From NCBI RefSeq assembly GCF_036370855.1, contig NC_088102.1:44491835-44555834 (forward strand): a stretch of 64,000 nucleotides of DNA, given 5' to 3'. A program made the translations under genes and the position numbers. Below are positions 49,206 to 61,231 of this stretch, one piece after another; position 1 is the stretch's first letter, and the number at the start of each line of letters is the position of its first letter. The notes under the pieces are model-generated. The model was not told the DNA's origin. It made no database searches and worked only from the letters and a program-made list of their open reading frames with translations. The DNA comes from Dromaius novaehollandiae. Taxonomy: Eukaryota; Chordata; Aves; Casuariiformes; Dromaiidae.

Positions 49206-52200
49206 CCTGAGGCGCCCTCGGCCCACGTCGGCCCCGCGGCGCCCTGCGGCCCCCGGGCGCCGGGCACGGCAGGCCTCGCCGGGGCGGGGGGAAGGGTGCC
49301 CCCGTGTCCTTCCGGCTCTGGGCACCCCTCGTCCCGAAGACACCTCCCCTCCGGGAGCTCCGTGCCCTGCAAATCGGCCCAGCGAGGCCTAGGGGTGGCT
49401 GGCGAGGCAGGGAGCGGCTGGCCGCAGGCGCTCAGGGCTCGGCTGCCTTGTGCTTGGTGAGGCCAAGGCGAGCCGCAGCGACCTGGGCTGGAGGCATGGC
49501 TGCAGCTGCCTCGCCGCGGTGCCCGGGGTAGCGCCTTCTCCTGGCGCGGCTCCCTAAATTGACTTCCCCTGATTGTGTCTTGAGCCTCCATCGTCCCTCC
49601 TAGGTCTTGTGGCGCCTAGCGCTGGAAATTGTAAATCCAGGTCCTTGGCACGGATGCTTGATGGAAGGAGGTTTCCACAGTGAGCTGTGCCTGAGTCTTG
49701 CTGGGTCTCCGCAAGGCACCGGGGACAAGCCTGCCGCTGGAGAACAACAGTGCACAGCGCCTTTGGTCTGAGGGGCTGCCTCCCATGTGGAGAGGGAGCT
49801 GATGGCACGGCTCATCTGCAGGGAAGCAGTTCCCCTGCGTTGCTTTGGGCAACGCTAAACCCCCTTCTTTCCGTCCCTCTGTGTTCGTTTTACAGAAGGC
49901 AATATGTTCTGCGCCTGGTTCCAGATCAGGTACAGGCAGGCCCTCTGCTGTTTGGAGGCGTTTGGTTAACTGTGTAGCCCAAAGTTGCAGCACTGGAAAT
50001 AATCTCGGGTTAGCTGGGCATTATCTGGGAAAGACTGAGAGGTACTGCTGGTCAGGGTGCGGTGAAGTAGCATTGGATTTTGCAGATGGACAGGCCTGGA
50101 GAGCTTCAGCTGTGTCATGCAGAGTTCCAGGAATAGCAAGAGGGTGTAGGAGGTTAGTATTGAGGTACACAGGCAGAATGGAGCAGCAGGCAGCTGGAGT
50201 ACCTGAGGGATGAGAAAGGAGACCAAGAGCAATACAGGTCAAGACAGAGGGGCGCCAGAGGGGTTTGAGAGCCAAGAGGTGGGTGGATGATCCCTAGTGC
50301 CCCTCAGGGTGCAGATGCACTGACTAGACTGTGAAGAGAAGTGTGCATAGCATCTGTCTGTCCTGCCTGGATCTTGTTAATGCTGTCAAGACCTTCACTT
50401 TCATGAGCACTAAAATTCACTGCATTTTAAAGAGAGCAAAAGGACTGTCTGGAGTATATGGGCTCTTCTTTCCTGGAATGTAAAGGAAACCTCGGCTGTG
50501 AAGCTGGAGTGCAGGGGGCTTCATTCCTTAGTGAAAGCAGAGAAGGGAAATGCAGATGTCACAGCTGGGACAGGAGATTTATCTTGGCAAGCAAAGAGGA
50601 AAAATACTTTCAAAAAGAAAAGAGAAAACTCATAAGAATCCCCTCCCCATCTGCACTGCCTGCCAGTATGAGCAGAACCTCCAACCTGCAAAGGCCTTTA
50701 GTCTCCTGGGCCTGGGCTGCCGCCCAGCTGGATTAGCCCCTTGCTGGTTTCTCTTTGGAGAGAGACCATTGTAGTGGGAGCAAGGAGGCTGTGAGAACTA
50801 AACTAGTCCTGAAGGAAGGTTGTCTCCAAACAACTCAGCTGGAGGTGGGAAGGGGAAAGTCACAGTCAAAAGATGGGGGTGCTAAAGGGAGAGGGAGGCA
50901 CAGACCTAACCAGGGTGACCATAGAGGAAAAGAGGTGGATTCAGGGAGAGGAAGCAGTCCCCTCCTCAGCCATATGTGGTGCCACTGGGTTGTGATCATG
51001 GCACCTCAAGGCATCCCATACACAACTGGGTGGAGGGAAAGGCTCTCACCTTCCCAGAAGGCCCCCAGAAGTCTAATACAGGCTCTGAGTGGGGGGAAAT
51101 AGAGAGTTTGCATTTGGATGTCTGGATGTCTTACATTAGCTCCCAAGATAACTGTTGTACAACAGGAAGGGGTGTTCGAACGAGAAATGCATGCACGCAC
51201 ACACAGTTTGCTATTTAGACAACCCTGAGCATGAGGTCAGGGTGAAAACATGTGGTGGAAACATGTTTGGAAGAGTCAGTGCCTATGTCAGTCACCAGGA
51301 GTGGGAGGGAGCAGGAGCCAGCGGCTGACAGATTTGCACTCTCTCCATGTGGCTGAGGTGGCCTCAGCCCGAGCAGATTCTCTTGTGGCATCAGAGCAGT
51401 TTAAGGCTCTCTCTTGGGCTTGGAGATGAGGTGATTTTTGCCTCCTCTGTACCTGCATACACTGGTATGTCCCCTTCTGGTGCTGCCTCCCCATCCTCCT
51501 AAAATTGCAATGGGGGGATGGGCAGCCAGAAATCAGGCTTGGATCAGGCAATCCAGCACATCCTCGCCATTGCGTTTCTGTCCCTTGGCTGCCCCCTCCC
51601 TGACCGCTCACTGGTAATACAGCTTTGGAAACACATCTCGTGCTATTTCTTGGCTTTGAAGCATGGTAAGGAGAAGAAAGGAGGGTGTGAAAGGGAGGGG
51701 GAGATAGCAAGAGGGAATAATGCAAAATAAGACTGTGCTGTGAGCTTTGTATCCCATCTGGAAGCCGTTTTCCCCTAGTACACTTCACACCCCCTCCCTC
51801 TGGGCCAGGATGGTAAAGATCACGTTTCCCAGTTTTCTGGTCCCCTTTGCTCAAGCCAGGCCCATCTGCATGAAAGCTACTGGAGATAACTTAAAGGAGA
51901 ATCTCAGCAGAGTTGCAGAATCCTTCATGGTCACAATTAGAAATATTTGGCCAGTTCCCAGAAGAGCAGGAGCTGGAAGATGCTCCCAGGGAGAGAGTCT
52001 ACACCTTGAAGAGGCTGTAAGATGAGCCTCTTCTGCTTGTGCATGTCTGTACGTCCCACCTTCACTTGCATCCAAGTCCTGTGGACTCTTGTGGACCTTC
52101 CACTTATATGTGCCCCTCCTTGTCTGCTGAGATTTTCACTTCAATAATGTTAGCAAAGACATGTGCAGGTCCTCAGCTGTGCTAGCCCCAGTCTGGATAG

Positions 52201-55200
52201 GAGGAAAGGCTAGTGGCTGCCCAGCATGTCCCATGGCAAGTGACTTTCTTGGAACGACCACTACAGTCCGCTTGATTGGGGAATAAATCTGCTTCTGTTT
52301 ATTACACAGAAGTAAGCGCTGTGTTTGTTGTGCAGAAGTACCATGGAAAAGGCAAGCACCAACCCCCCCATGCTCTGTTATGATCCATATAGCCATGAGA
52401 CACTCCCTGGGTCCCTTGGAGCCTTCTCTCTTGATTTAAGGAAGAAAACAGCTGTGGCCTTCTCTGTGTTTTGTCAAATAGGTGCAGCTCCCTCACCATA
52501 TTCATGGAGACTGGATGAGAAGCAGGTGGCACATCCTGGGTTAGCTGGTTGAATCTAAGCTTATTAGCAGTGGGTTTGATGGCACCTATCCAAAACAAGC
52601 TTTGGGTGGTCCATCACACTGCCCATCTCAGTTGTATCTGGGCAAGAGGACACTTTTTCCTGTTACCAGGTGGTTATGTGCATACCTTTACTGCTTAGAA
52701 GTCTGTTCTAAGGTTAACATCTGTTGGCATCTCTCCTCTTGGAAAGAACAAAGCCAAGCCAAGATACACAGCAGTCTTCCTGGGACTTGCGTTAGCTTCC
52801 TACTTGTCCTTTAGTCTCCATTGTGGAGTTATAAAGCTATGTTGCCATCTTTTACTTTGTCCTTCCTTTCTCCTACCTTCTATTGCCTCCAGCCTCTTAC
52901 CATCTTCTCTGATTAAAATACCAGTATTCAGCTCTGTGATAGCTGTGGGTAAACTTCCTATTTCAGGGTTCCTGATCCCTTCTGCCATCTTTGATGATAA
53001 CCATAATTATTCCCAATCGCAGAGGATACCTAACCTTAAACACAGTATTCCCTTCTTTCCACCACTCCCATTTAGAGATGCTGAACTGGTAAATGTGTGC
53101 TTGGTGAAAGATGAAAAGGGGCTGCTTTGATGAGAAGGCATTTCCAGGATTTAGCTTTGCTGGAGGATCAGACCCAGGATCTCAGGGAATGGTACCTGCT
53201 GCAATATTTCTAGATTTCCAGGGAAGGTGTGAGCTTCATTCTCTGCTCATCACCTATGTTTTCTCCTCACTGTGCAGTCAGTCTCTGTCTCTTGGGAGAG
53301 AACAGGTTCTTGAGGAGCTGGCCTCTTGTGCATTTGGGAGAACAGCAATGCTTCCTCATTTCCAAGCAGGGAGGTCCGCCAGAGAGCCTGCTTTGTGGTG
53401 TCTAAAAGAAGTACCAGAAATCTGCAATTACTTCTGCCAATTATGTTGCCTGTGTCAAGGTTCTGATATTCAGCCCCTTGCCCTCTTTACTGATCTGTCA
53501 CGCCTTAGCTGCCACTGAGGTGACTCTTTGGTTTTAAAATAAACCCAGAGACACATCTCCTCCTCTTCTCTGTGGGCAGGTCTGTCCTACAATAGGAAGA
53601 CCACTGACTGACCAAGAGAACTAACTGTGGTTGGGATGCTGCTGAAAGGTAGTGTGTGGAACTTCTGCATAAGTGCAACTTTTCCCTAACTGTCTTCACT
53701 CCCACCTCTGCCTTTGTTAATGCAAAGTTGTGAAAGAAATTTGAAACACAGAAGCATCTCGGGCGGTTCTCTCTGCAGCTGTCCCATCTGGCCCCAGTCC
53801 TCCCTGAGGCTTACACGGTCAGTCTAACTTTGATGGTTATGACAGTATGCGATTTGATGGCCCATGGTGGACCCAGCTCCACTATGCTCTTCACTGTGCG
53901 TTGGCAGACAGAACTCTGAATCCCTTCACTTTTCTGCAGTTGTATTCTCACCCTTACCATACGGCTATCATGTCCATATCCTGTGTTTGCTTGTTTTGTT
54001 TAGAGAAGGCAAGACACAGAACAGCTGTTACATGAGCAGGCACTCTTTGGGGTTAGTGTTCAGAACTGTACACTCTCTCACCCCTCTCTGCTATCGGATG
54101 GGACAAAACCTGGTTTTCCAGTGCTTTTTGATAAATATCTAACACAGTTCCCTCTGCTGACTCAGCTGCCTTCTAAAAAATGGTTATGCTCGGCACAGAT
54201 GGGAGGTGTTTTCTGTCACTTATTCAACTGCAGAAGTCTTTCTAGGCAACTTGGAAATGGCTGGGTAGATTTTACCAAGCTACCTCACCAACCCTGCTGC
54301 GGGTATGGCAATGAGTGGAGAAAACTTCAGCCCAGACATTGCAGGGAGGGCCTGAACATTGGGATTTAGCATGAATGTGCCTTCTCCACCTTACCTGCAC
54401 ATGCAGTGTCTGCCTTCCCAGGAGAGGCTTGGATGGTGTTGTGTCAGGCAGTCACTCAAGACAGTGTGAGGACTGGACAAGTGGGAAGGAAGCAGAGGGA
54501 GAAAAACTATATGTCAGGCAGAATGCAGGCAGCATGGATTTTCCCTGCTTCCAGCATGCTCCAGGGGCATCTGTTTTTTAAATCAAGTGGCTGGGGGATG
54601 ACACCAGAGGGGGAAGGGCACTGCCATGTTGCAGTTTGCTGCAGCTCTCCTTCTCCCCTACCTTGTGGTGGGAGGCATGGAACTGTCCAGCTGGAGTCTG
54701 CTTCACTCCCTAGCCTCACCCTAACCCTCTCACAGCCAGTGTTCTGTTGACAGAGCAATATTGTGCTCAGGTAAAACAAATACACCTTCCTGTAGGAACA
54801 GGAACTTGCAGGATCCAGCATCCGGGGTCCTCTGGCTGACTCCTCCCTCTGTCCTACTGCTGGGGAAAGAAAAGACTGAATACACACCATGCCCTCCAGG
54901 GCTTTTCTGGGAGCCTGGCTCTCTCTTGAGCTGGGCCATCACACTGGAATTCACTGGCATTCATGTCGCTGCTCTAGGACCTGTATGCTCTCTCCCACTT
55001 TCTCTCTCATCCGTACCCTGTTGCTCTTGGTATTTCAATATGCTTCTTTCAATGCCTTTCTGCCCACCCAGATGCTTTTCCAGGCAGGGAGGGACCCAGT
55101 CTGACTTTGCTCAGCTCTCTCCAGTTCATTTAAGTTACACAGTTCCGTCTGTGTAATATAGTCACTTGAATGTATCTGTCTTTTCTTTCCTCTCCCTGAG

Positions 55201-56064
55201 CCAGAAGCTTCAATCTGCCAACAAATGGGATAATTTTTCAGCTGGTGTTTGGCAGCCATCATTTTTCTCCCTGCCCAACCAATGCTTTGTTGTAGCAAAT
55301 GGAAAAGTTAGTGATCTGACTTCTGAATAGGAGAATATGCCTCAAAGGAAGCAGGTTCCCTGTAGCATCAGGAAGCCAGCTCTGCAGCAGCACTGGCCAG
55401 ATTTACTGACTGTTGCTGGAATGATTAGTGGAATGGTTGTTTGTTGTTAACAGCCCATCTGTAATGTTTAAACTTCATTGGGGAGCAGAATTTCACAAGC
55501 ATTATCTGGCTGGAGGACAGCCTCATATGGTCCACAGAGGGGCTGTGAAATCCCAGAGGAAATTAAATACAACAGGGGGCCTTCCTGTTATGTTGATCCA
55601 ACTGATTTTTTTTCCTCTGATAGAAATCAGCAGCTGGTTTGGTGCTCTTTGGGGCATCAAAGTGCCTATTGCTGCTGGCAGAGAACATGAAAAAGTGCCT
55701 GCCACTAAGGACAGGTGCTGAAGAGCATGACTTTCTGCCACACTTGCACTTTGTTATCACAGGGATTTCTTGCCTTGTGCTCTTTCCTATGCTAGATGTC
55801 ATAGTGAGAGGATGCTAGGAAGCGCAGAAGAGTTTCATGGGTGCTTGTTGTGTAAATAAGTAGGTGGAAAAGTTGCACAGCACCTAGGCCATTTCCATCT
55901 TAATTCAAAGTGTTTTTGACAAAACTGATGGGAGCAAGGAATAGGAACTACTTTTTCCCATCTAAACAGGGCGTTGCTGGGGTTTGGCTCTCAGGGCAGG
56001 GGAAAGCTCTCATATCCCTCTTGGAGTTCACACTAACAGTCTCTCTCCCTTGGTCCTTCCTCAG

Positions 56065-56293
56065 CATTTCTCTGAGAACCTGGATCACTTCTCCGACAAC
56101 ATGGAGGATTTCTCCAATGAGCTCTTCAGCAGTTTCTTCGATGACCCAGTACTGGCTGAAAAGAACCCGCTGCTAGACATGGACCTGGATCCACCCACTC
56201 CAGGCATCCAGGCAGAGCACAGCTACTCCCTCAGTGGAGACTCTGCTCCCCAGAGCCCCCTCATGCCTGTCAAGACTGAAGATAATGCTAACG
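56065..56293 (+). CDS. CREB3L1: CREB3L1 coding exon 2 (residues 37-113, activation domain)
   Basis: The acceptor follows a pyrimidine tract ending in CTCAG, and the donor is GTGAGC at 56294. The 229-nt exon encodes 76 codons plus one base (phase 1 out). It contains the acidic/aromatic core [18 protein letters not shown] typical of CREB3L1 and CREB3L2, then a PPTPG element (Thr81) and the conserved run [20 protein letters not shown] at 105-108 fits the sumoylation consensus (hydrophobic-K-x-E). Met49, in a good start context at 56101, could begin a shorter form if transcription starts in intron 1. Identification as CREB3L1 rather than CREB3L2 rests on this exon together with exon 3. Confidence 0.96.
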
Positions 56294-57354
56294 GTGAGCA
56301 TGAGACATGCACACTGCACAGCTTCAGGCACATCTGTTAGCAGAGGCTCTGGCTGTCTTCAATATATAAGGACAAACTGGCTATTCCTTGGGCTTGCGCA
56401 TGGCTAATCCAGGGAAGAATTTGATCTGCTGCTTTCTGAATACAGCCCACATTTTTTCCTTCAGTTTGCTCTCTGACAGTCACATTGCTCCTTTGCTGGG
56501 CTGTTATTTATGAGAATGGTAATTGGTTGTGGTTCTGTGCTCTGCCAGCTTCTGGCAAGCAACAGGCAATACCTCTTTAGGACTCTGCAAGCCTGGGTGT
56601 GGATGCCCTAGATCCAGGTCTGTTTTGGCACCAGTCAGCAGGGTTTTGGCTTGAATATTGGAAGCATGAGTCTCAGGCTGCAGCCAGTGCTGGTACTTGT
56701 GGAAAGCTAAGTGGCTTCCTTACCAGCAGATCTTTTAGCAGGAGACAGAGAGGAACAGTCATTTCAAAACCTATTTTAAAAACAATTCATTTCAGGATAA
56801 TTTATGATGACTGGATATTTTTAGAGCTGTCCTTGCAGAGAGTCCTGCAATTTGTGGGATTGTGTGGGTGTCCCAGCAGCTGATGGACACCAGGCTGCCT
56901 GAAAAAGCAGTGGCACTGGCTCAGTATATACAGAAGAAAGCCATTCCTTTGTGTGAGAGTGAGGCCTGGGACAGAGGCTTCCTATCATGGCCAGGAATGA
57001 TCCCAGCTCTGTGGAACAAATGCCAGAGCAGGAGGAGAGAAGCTGCCCTCCGTTGCCTGTTTGTTGCCTGCAAAGGGCACAGCCATCAGCACTACATTCC
57101 CTAGGGGCCACTCAGAGAGGTGCTATGAGAGAGGCTTATGGCAGGCTGAGCAAGTTCTGCCCTAGCATCAAAAAGCTGTCCATTTGCACGTGTCTTTCTC
57201 ATCCCAGCATGTTCTTGGAGAGCGCTTGGCCTAAACAGGCAACCCAGCAATTAACAGAAAGCAAACCAGTATCAGTGCACACACACACATGTTTATTTTG
57301 CTCTGGCAATGAGGAGGATGAGGAATGGGGATGAGAAAAGCAAAAAGCATGAGG

Positions 57355-57400
57355 ATGAACAGTGAAATGGCCCTTGGATGAACAGTGAAATGGCCCTTGG
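57355..57400 (+). repeat. Perfect 23-bp tandem duplication
   Basis: ATGAACAGTGAAATGGCCCT followed by TGG occurs twice back to back (57355-57377 and 57378-57400) without a mismatch. Confidence 0.97.
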
Positions 57401-58879
57401 AGTCAGGCTGCACAAAGCTATCTCAGGGAATTGTCTTGGGGACACTTGTCACCACTTCTTCTCCTCTCTTCTGTATCTGGACATGTCTCTGCTTCAGCTG
57501 TAGTCTCTCCAAGGCAAGGCCACGATGCTCCTGCACGGAGGGTGACATTCATCCTTGGGCAGAGGCCAGCACAGAGTGTGCAGGTTATAACCCAAGAGAG
57601 CTTGAGATGGACGTGGCATTTGCTCTCTGAGGCTGCAGTTTAGTTCTCTACAAGGGCATAAGGCCTGAACATTAATGTTGCAGATAGAAGGGTATCTATG
57701 CACCCAGTGCTGCAGTGGGATAATTCAACCCGTCGTTCCAGGGCTATCTTGGCTTATAATTGGATGAGTCATATTCTAGTGCAGCCCTGAGTCAGGTCCA
57801 GTATTTGTAACACTGTGCGGTCGATTTGGCACAGCTCCATCCAGTCTCCGTCCTTTTTAGACATTCACTTCAAATTAATTACCCAGGAATGGCTTTCCCT
57901 TAACATTAACTGTGGTGTAGCCTGCCTGCTTGGTCTTCAGAGCTTCCCAGGAATGCCCAGGCTCTCTCCAGGCTTGGAGCTGGCTGAGGCTTGTTACTTA
58001 CCAGCTTTCTTCCAGCTTTTCTGCGATCTCCAACACTTCCAAATCCTGCCCTTTCCCACACGGTCCCCCACTAATATGGGTCAGCTAGGGGAAGCTGCTG
58101 GGTGCATTTTGACCTTGTTTATCAGTGGAGCCTGCTTTCCAGATGGTTTGCACATACGGACTGGATGCTCCACTTCTCAGTACCAGCCCTCAATTCTGCA
58201 GGGTATGATTCCATGCCAGGAGCAGGGAGAGCCGGGGTTATGCAGAACAGCATATGCTGGGCCAGCCTCAGGCTAGTGACTGTACATCTGTATGGGTCCT
58301 ACTTCTTCACTGCCCTTCACTTTCCCTCCCCACCGCAGGCAGCTATGGATATCTCAGAGCCATACTTGTTCCTGTTACATTCAGAGTACCTAGAGCAGAG
58401 GATGAGTTTGCTGGCATCCCTCAGCCAGCTGGACACAGCAGTATGTGCAGTGATTACAGACTGGCCATACCTGTGAAACATCCTCTCAGGCTGCAGAACA
58501 TGGATGTGTCCACACATGCCTCCTCCTCAATCCCTGGATGACCCCCTGGTGGCTTATGTATTTCTGAGTCTGTAACCCAATCGCTCCCCAGATGAAACTC
58601 AGAGGGTGGGAAAGAGATCGGGGTCAGAATGTAGACAGGAAATGGGAAGACAGCGTGTACTTATTTGGGTGTCTGCTCCTTGGACTGTCTGGACTGACAG
58701 GAGGCTGCTCTCTTGCCTAGTCAAGTCTGAACAGGGAGAATCCTTGGTGGTCTGCTCGCCTTTGTCTGGTAACTTGCTTCAGCAGCCGCTCCCACAGGCA
58801 AAGGATGCCCCACGCCCTGAAAGAAAGAGAAATGCAGAGCTCTGCAACAGAAAAGGAGGATAGGCTTAATCACAGTAAA

Positions 58880-59100
58880 GAAACTTCAAGTTAGGCAGTA
58901 GGAAAAACCTTCCTGTAGTGGGCATAGTGAAGCCCTAGAAAAGATTTGTTGGGGAAACCGTGAAGTCTCCATCACTGTGAGTTAAGATAAAGAGGACAAC
59001 CCTCTGTCAGGACTGACACAGGTATAGTTGAACTTGCCTTGGGGCAGGGGAATAGACTGGAAGCCCTCTCAAGATCCCTTAAACCTTCATCTCAATGACA
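58880..59100 (+). repeat. CR1-like LINE fragment (plus, old)
   Basis: The order GGCAGTAGGAAAAACCTTCC, then TCTCCATCACTGTGAGTTAA, AGAGGACAACCCTCTGTCAG, GGGGCAGGGGAATAGACTGG and CTCAAGATCCCTTAAACC follows an old CR1/L3-type 3' end. Confidence 0.6.
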
Positions 59101-61070
59101 GGCTGTGGTCAGGCAGAAGAAGTCCAAGTTTTCTGGTTGCAAATACTTGTGGCTATGCACTGCTTTCCTTCGCTCCATAAGATAGAGCTGTTAGCATACT
59201 GGGGCAACTGGGACGTTATTAGTTGTGGGCTTGGTGTCCTTAGCAGGACAGAGGAAAAACAATTCAGTCTGTGTCTGCTCAGCAGCCTCTCCATTGTCAT
59301 GGCTGTGCAGTGCACTCACACACCCATGCCTAAGACGCTCCCTGGCAATGCTAGCCCTGGTGCGTTCTGGGAAGCTCCCCAGGAGCGCAGAAGCCAGGGC
59401 ACAGCAGCTTGTGTCTCAGCTTGAAGATGTCCTGCCACAGTGGGAGCTGGAAGGAAGGACCTTCAGCCAGAGACACCTATCCAGACAGCAAAATAAGAGG
59501 TGCCAAACCAAAGACAGGAAGACAACGTATACAACTGGCAAGGACAACACTGTATTAAATGATAAGATTCCTGCCTGAGCTTTAACCCCACTACGTGCAT
59601 GCAAAAAACAGAGACAGGATTCTGCACTATCTTTCCTGAGGGGCCATATAGCCTAAGATGGGCAAAGATGAGATCAAGCTGCCTTTAAGTTTAGTTTAGA
59701 TGGCAGCTCCTGCATGAACAGCTGCTGCCTTGTGCCCTTTCTTGTGCAGGCTGTTCTACAGCTGAGGAGGACCTTCCCCCCCCCCGCCCTTGCCAGGACG
59801 TCTTCTATACCAGGAGCTGCACTGAAGAGCTGCTTTGGGCAGCTGACATCTAGGCAACTCCCCTGAGTCCATGGGTGCTCTAAGTGGAGAGAGCAGTGCA
59901 GAGGGTCTGGCAAGTGAGCCCAAATGTGGCCTTGTGCCTTGAGCCAACTCGGACACTATCTGGTGACACACTTAGCAGAAGTCTGTCATGTGTCAAGGCA
60001 AACGCACTTCTGATTGTCAGATAAAAGAGAAGAGGAAGGGATGAGGATTAGGGAGGAGGATGTAGGCTCCAGGCCAGCTAGGAGTAGCTTTTTGGCAGGC
60101 TGAAGTGTTTGAAGAGCAATGAGGGGACCAAAACTTAAAAGCTGAGCCCAGGCAGCTCTCCTGCCTAGCTGTTTTTTTTCCCCATCTGAGCTGCAGCTAA
60201 TCTCCCGCTGCCTACATCATAGCTCAGGGAGCTCTGCTGCCACTGGCCAGGCAGGTTTGTGTCACAAGTGTGTGTGAGGACAGAGCAGGCAGGGGACAGC
60301 AGAACATCCCCACACAGCTCCATTCAGTTTTCTTGAGACACTTCCTTTCTCTCTACGCTGCTCCTGACTTTGCTGGCAACTGCAGCCAGGCATAGCTGTG
60401 CGCAGCAGGCCCTCTGAGCAGAGCGGGCAAGAGAAGGGGACCTCTGAGGTGCGACTGATGGGATTGGCCATGCAAGAGGTGCCACACTGGATCCTTCCAC
60501 ACAAGTGGTCCTCCTTCCTCTCCTGCTGTCATGTGACAAAGCTTGCTCTTTGTCACAATGTTGTCGGCAGGAGGCTGGAGCAGTTCATATAGCCTCCTGT
60601 CAGCCTTTTGCTGTCTTCACATTTGCCCTCTTGCCAGCTCTCCAGCACAGAGATGGTGCCATTGTTAGTAACAGATCTGGCACCTCTGTGATGCTGGCCA
60701 TAACTCCTAAGGAACAACAGCCTAGCCTCCTCCTCTCACTGAGCTCTAAATATAAATAAGCTCCAGAAGATCAGACCAAGATATCACTGCAGGAAGAAGC
60801 CCCACAGCTGTCCTCCACCACTCTGGCTGTGCAGGGAGAGGAAAGCAGAGCAGAGACACGATCCCTCTAGCTCCATCCTGTCTGATCCTTGCATGCTGGG
60901 GGTTCATTCCTTTTTGTGCTCTGTGTTGTGGGCCTGCGCATGCTTGTGTGGTGACAGTGCTAGACTTGGAAAGGCAGCCTCCCCAGACGAGGGGGGAGGC
61001 TGTCTGCATGGGTCTCTCTTTTTTGCCCTGTTCTTGCTGGAGTTTGACTCTCACATTGTGCATGTTTCAG

Positions 61071-61231
61071 AGCTGGAGAATGGAGTGTGGTCTCTGGGGC
61101 CCAAGCTCTGCTCCATCATGGTGAAACAGGAACAGAACCTGGCTCTAGACCTGCCTGAGTCCCAGCTAGCTGCCAGCTCCATACCAATGCTGAACCTCAA
61201 CCCTCTGCAGAGACTGCCAGCCCCTGAGGAG
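61071..61231 (+). CDS. CREB3L1: CREB3L1 coding exon 3 (residues 113-166)
   Basis: The acceptor TTTCAG is followed by AGCTGGAG, whose first two bases complete a Glu codon from exon 2. The donor is GTGAGC at 61232, phase 0 out. The exon encodes the conserved block GPKLCSIMVKQEQ, a CREB3L1 signature that includes a second sumoylation-type motif (VKQE, Lys131). The rest, rich in Leu, Pro and Ser, is a low-complexity linker. Human CREB3L1 as I recall it has an alanine-rich insertion in this part, which is not seen here. The reading frame upstream of 61071 is also open, but the splice phase only works with this acceptor. Confidence 0.95.

Larger units (their letters stand above)
48690..49560. promoter_or_regulatory. 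CpG island inside CREB3L1 intron 1 (candidate internal or antisense promoter)
   Basis: This is an island of high GC and CpG, isolated in otherwise ordinary intron sequence about 20 kb from exon 1 and 6.5 kb before exon 2. It contains an ATTGG box at 49061 and a CCAAT box at 49086, two GC-rich 29-bp tandem units, Sp1-like G runs, and a plus-strand donor-like GTGAGG at 49457. CpG islands of this kind are usually promoters. It could start a shorter CREB3L1 mRNA, an antisense transcript, or both. Confidence 0.6.
28713..56064 (+). other. CREB3L1: CREB3L1 intron 1
   Basis: This is a roughly 27.35-kb intron with GTAAGG and CTCAG ends. It contains an isolated CpG island (48690-49560), two CR1 fragments (31405-32225 plus, 35428-35765 minus), two MIR-like SINE relics (38484-38645, 41101-41300), a CT/CA compound microsatellite at 44183, a purine tract at 40180 and a candidate CTCF site at 30499. 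Outside these I see no convincing exon. The scattered frames of 60-150 codons lack splice signals or recognisable motifs. Confidence 0.9.
56294..61070 (+). other. CREB3L1: CREB3L1 intron 2
   Basis: This is a roughly 4.8-kb intron (GTGAGC to TTTCAG). It holds a perfect 23-bp tandem duplication at 57355-57400, a CR1-like fragment at about 58880-59100, and a run of ten C at about 59776. I see no other gene. Confidence 0.88.

Noticed and set aside
48605-49591. 328-codon minus-strand frame in the intronic CpG island
   Set aside because: It is a low-complexity translation of GC-rich DNA. Only the 54-codon sub-frame near the CCAAT pair was kept, as speculative.
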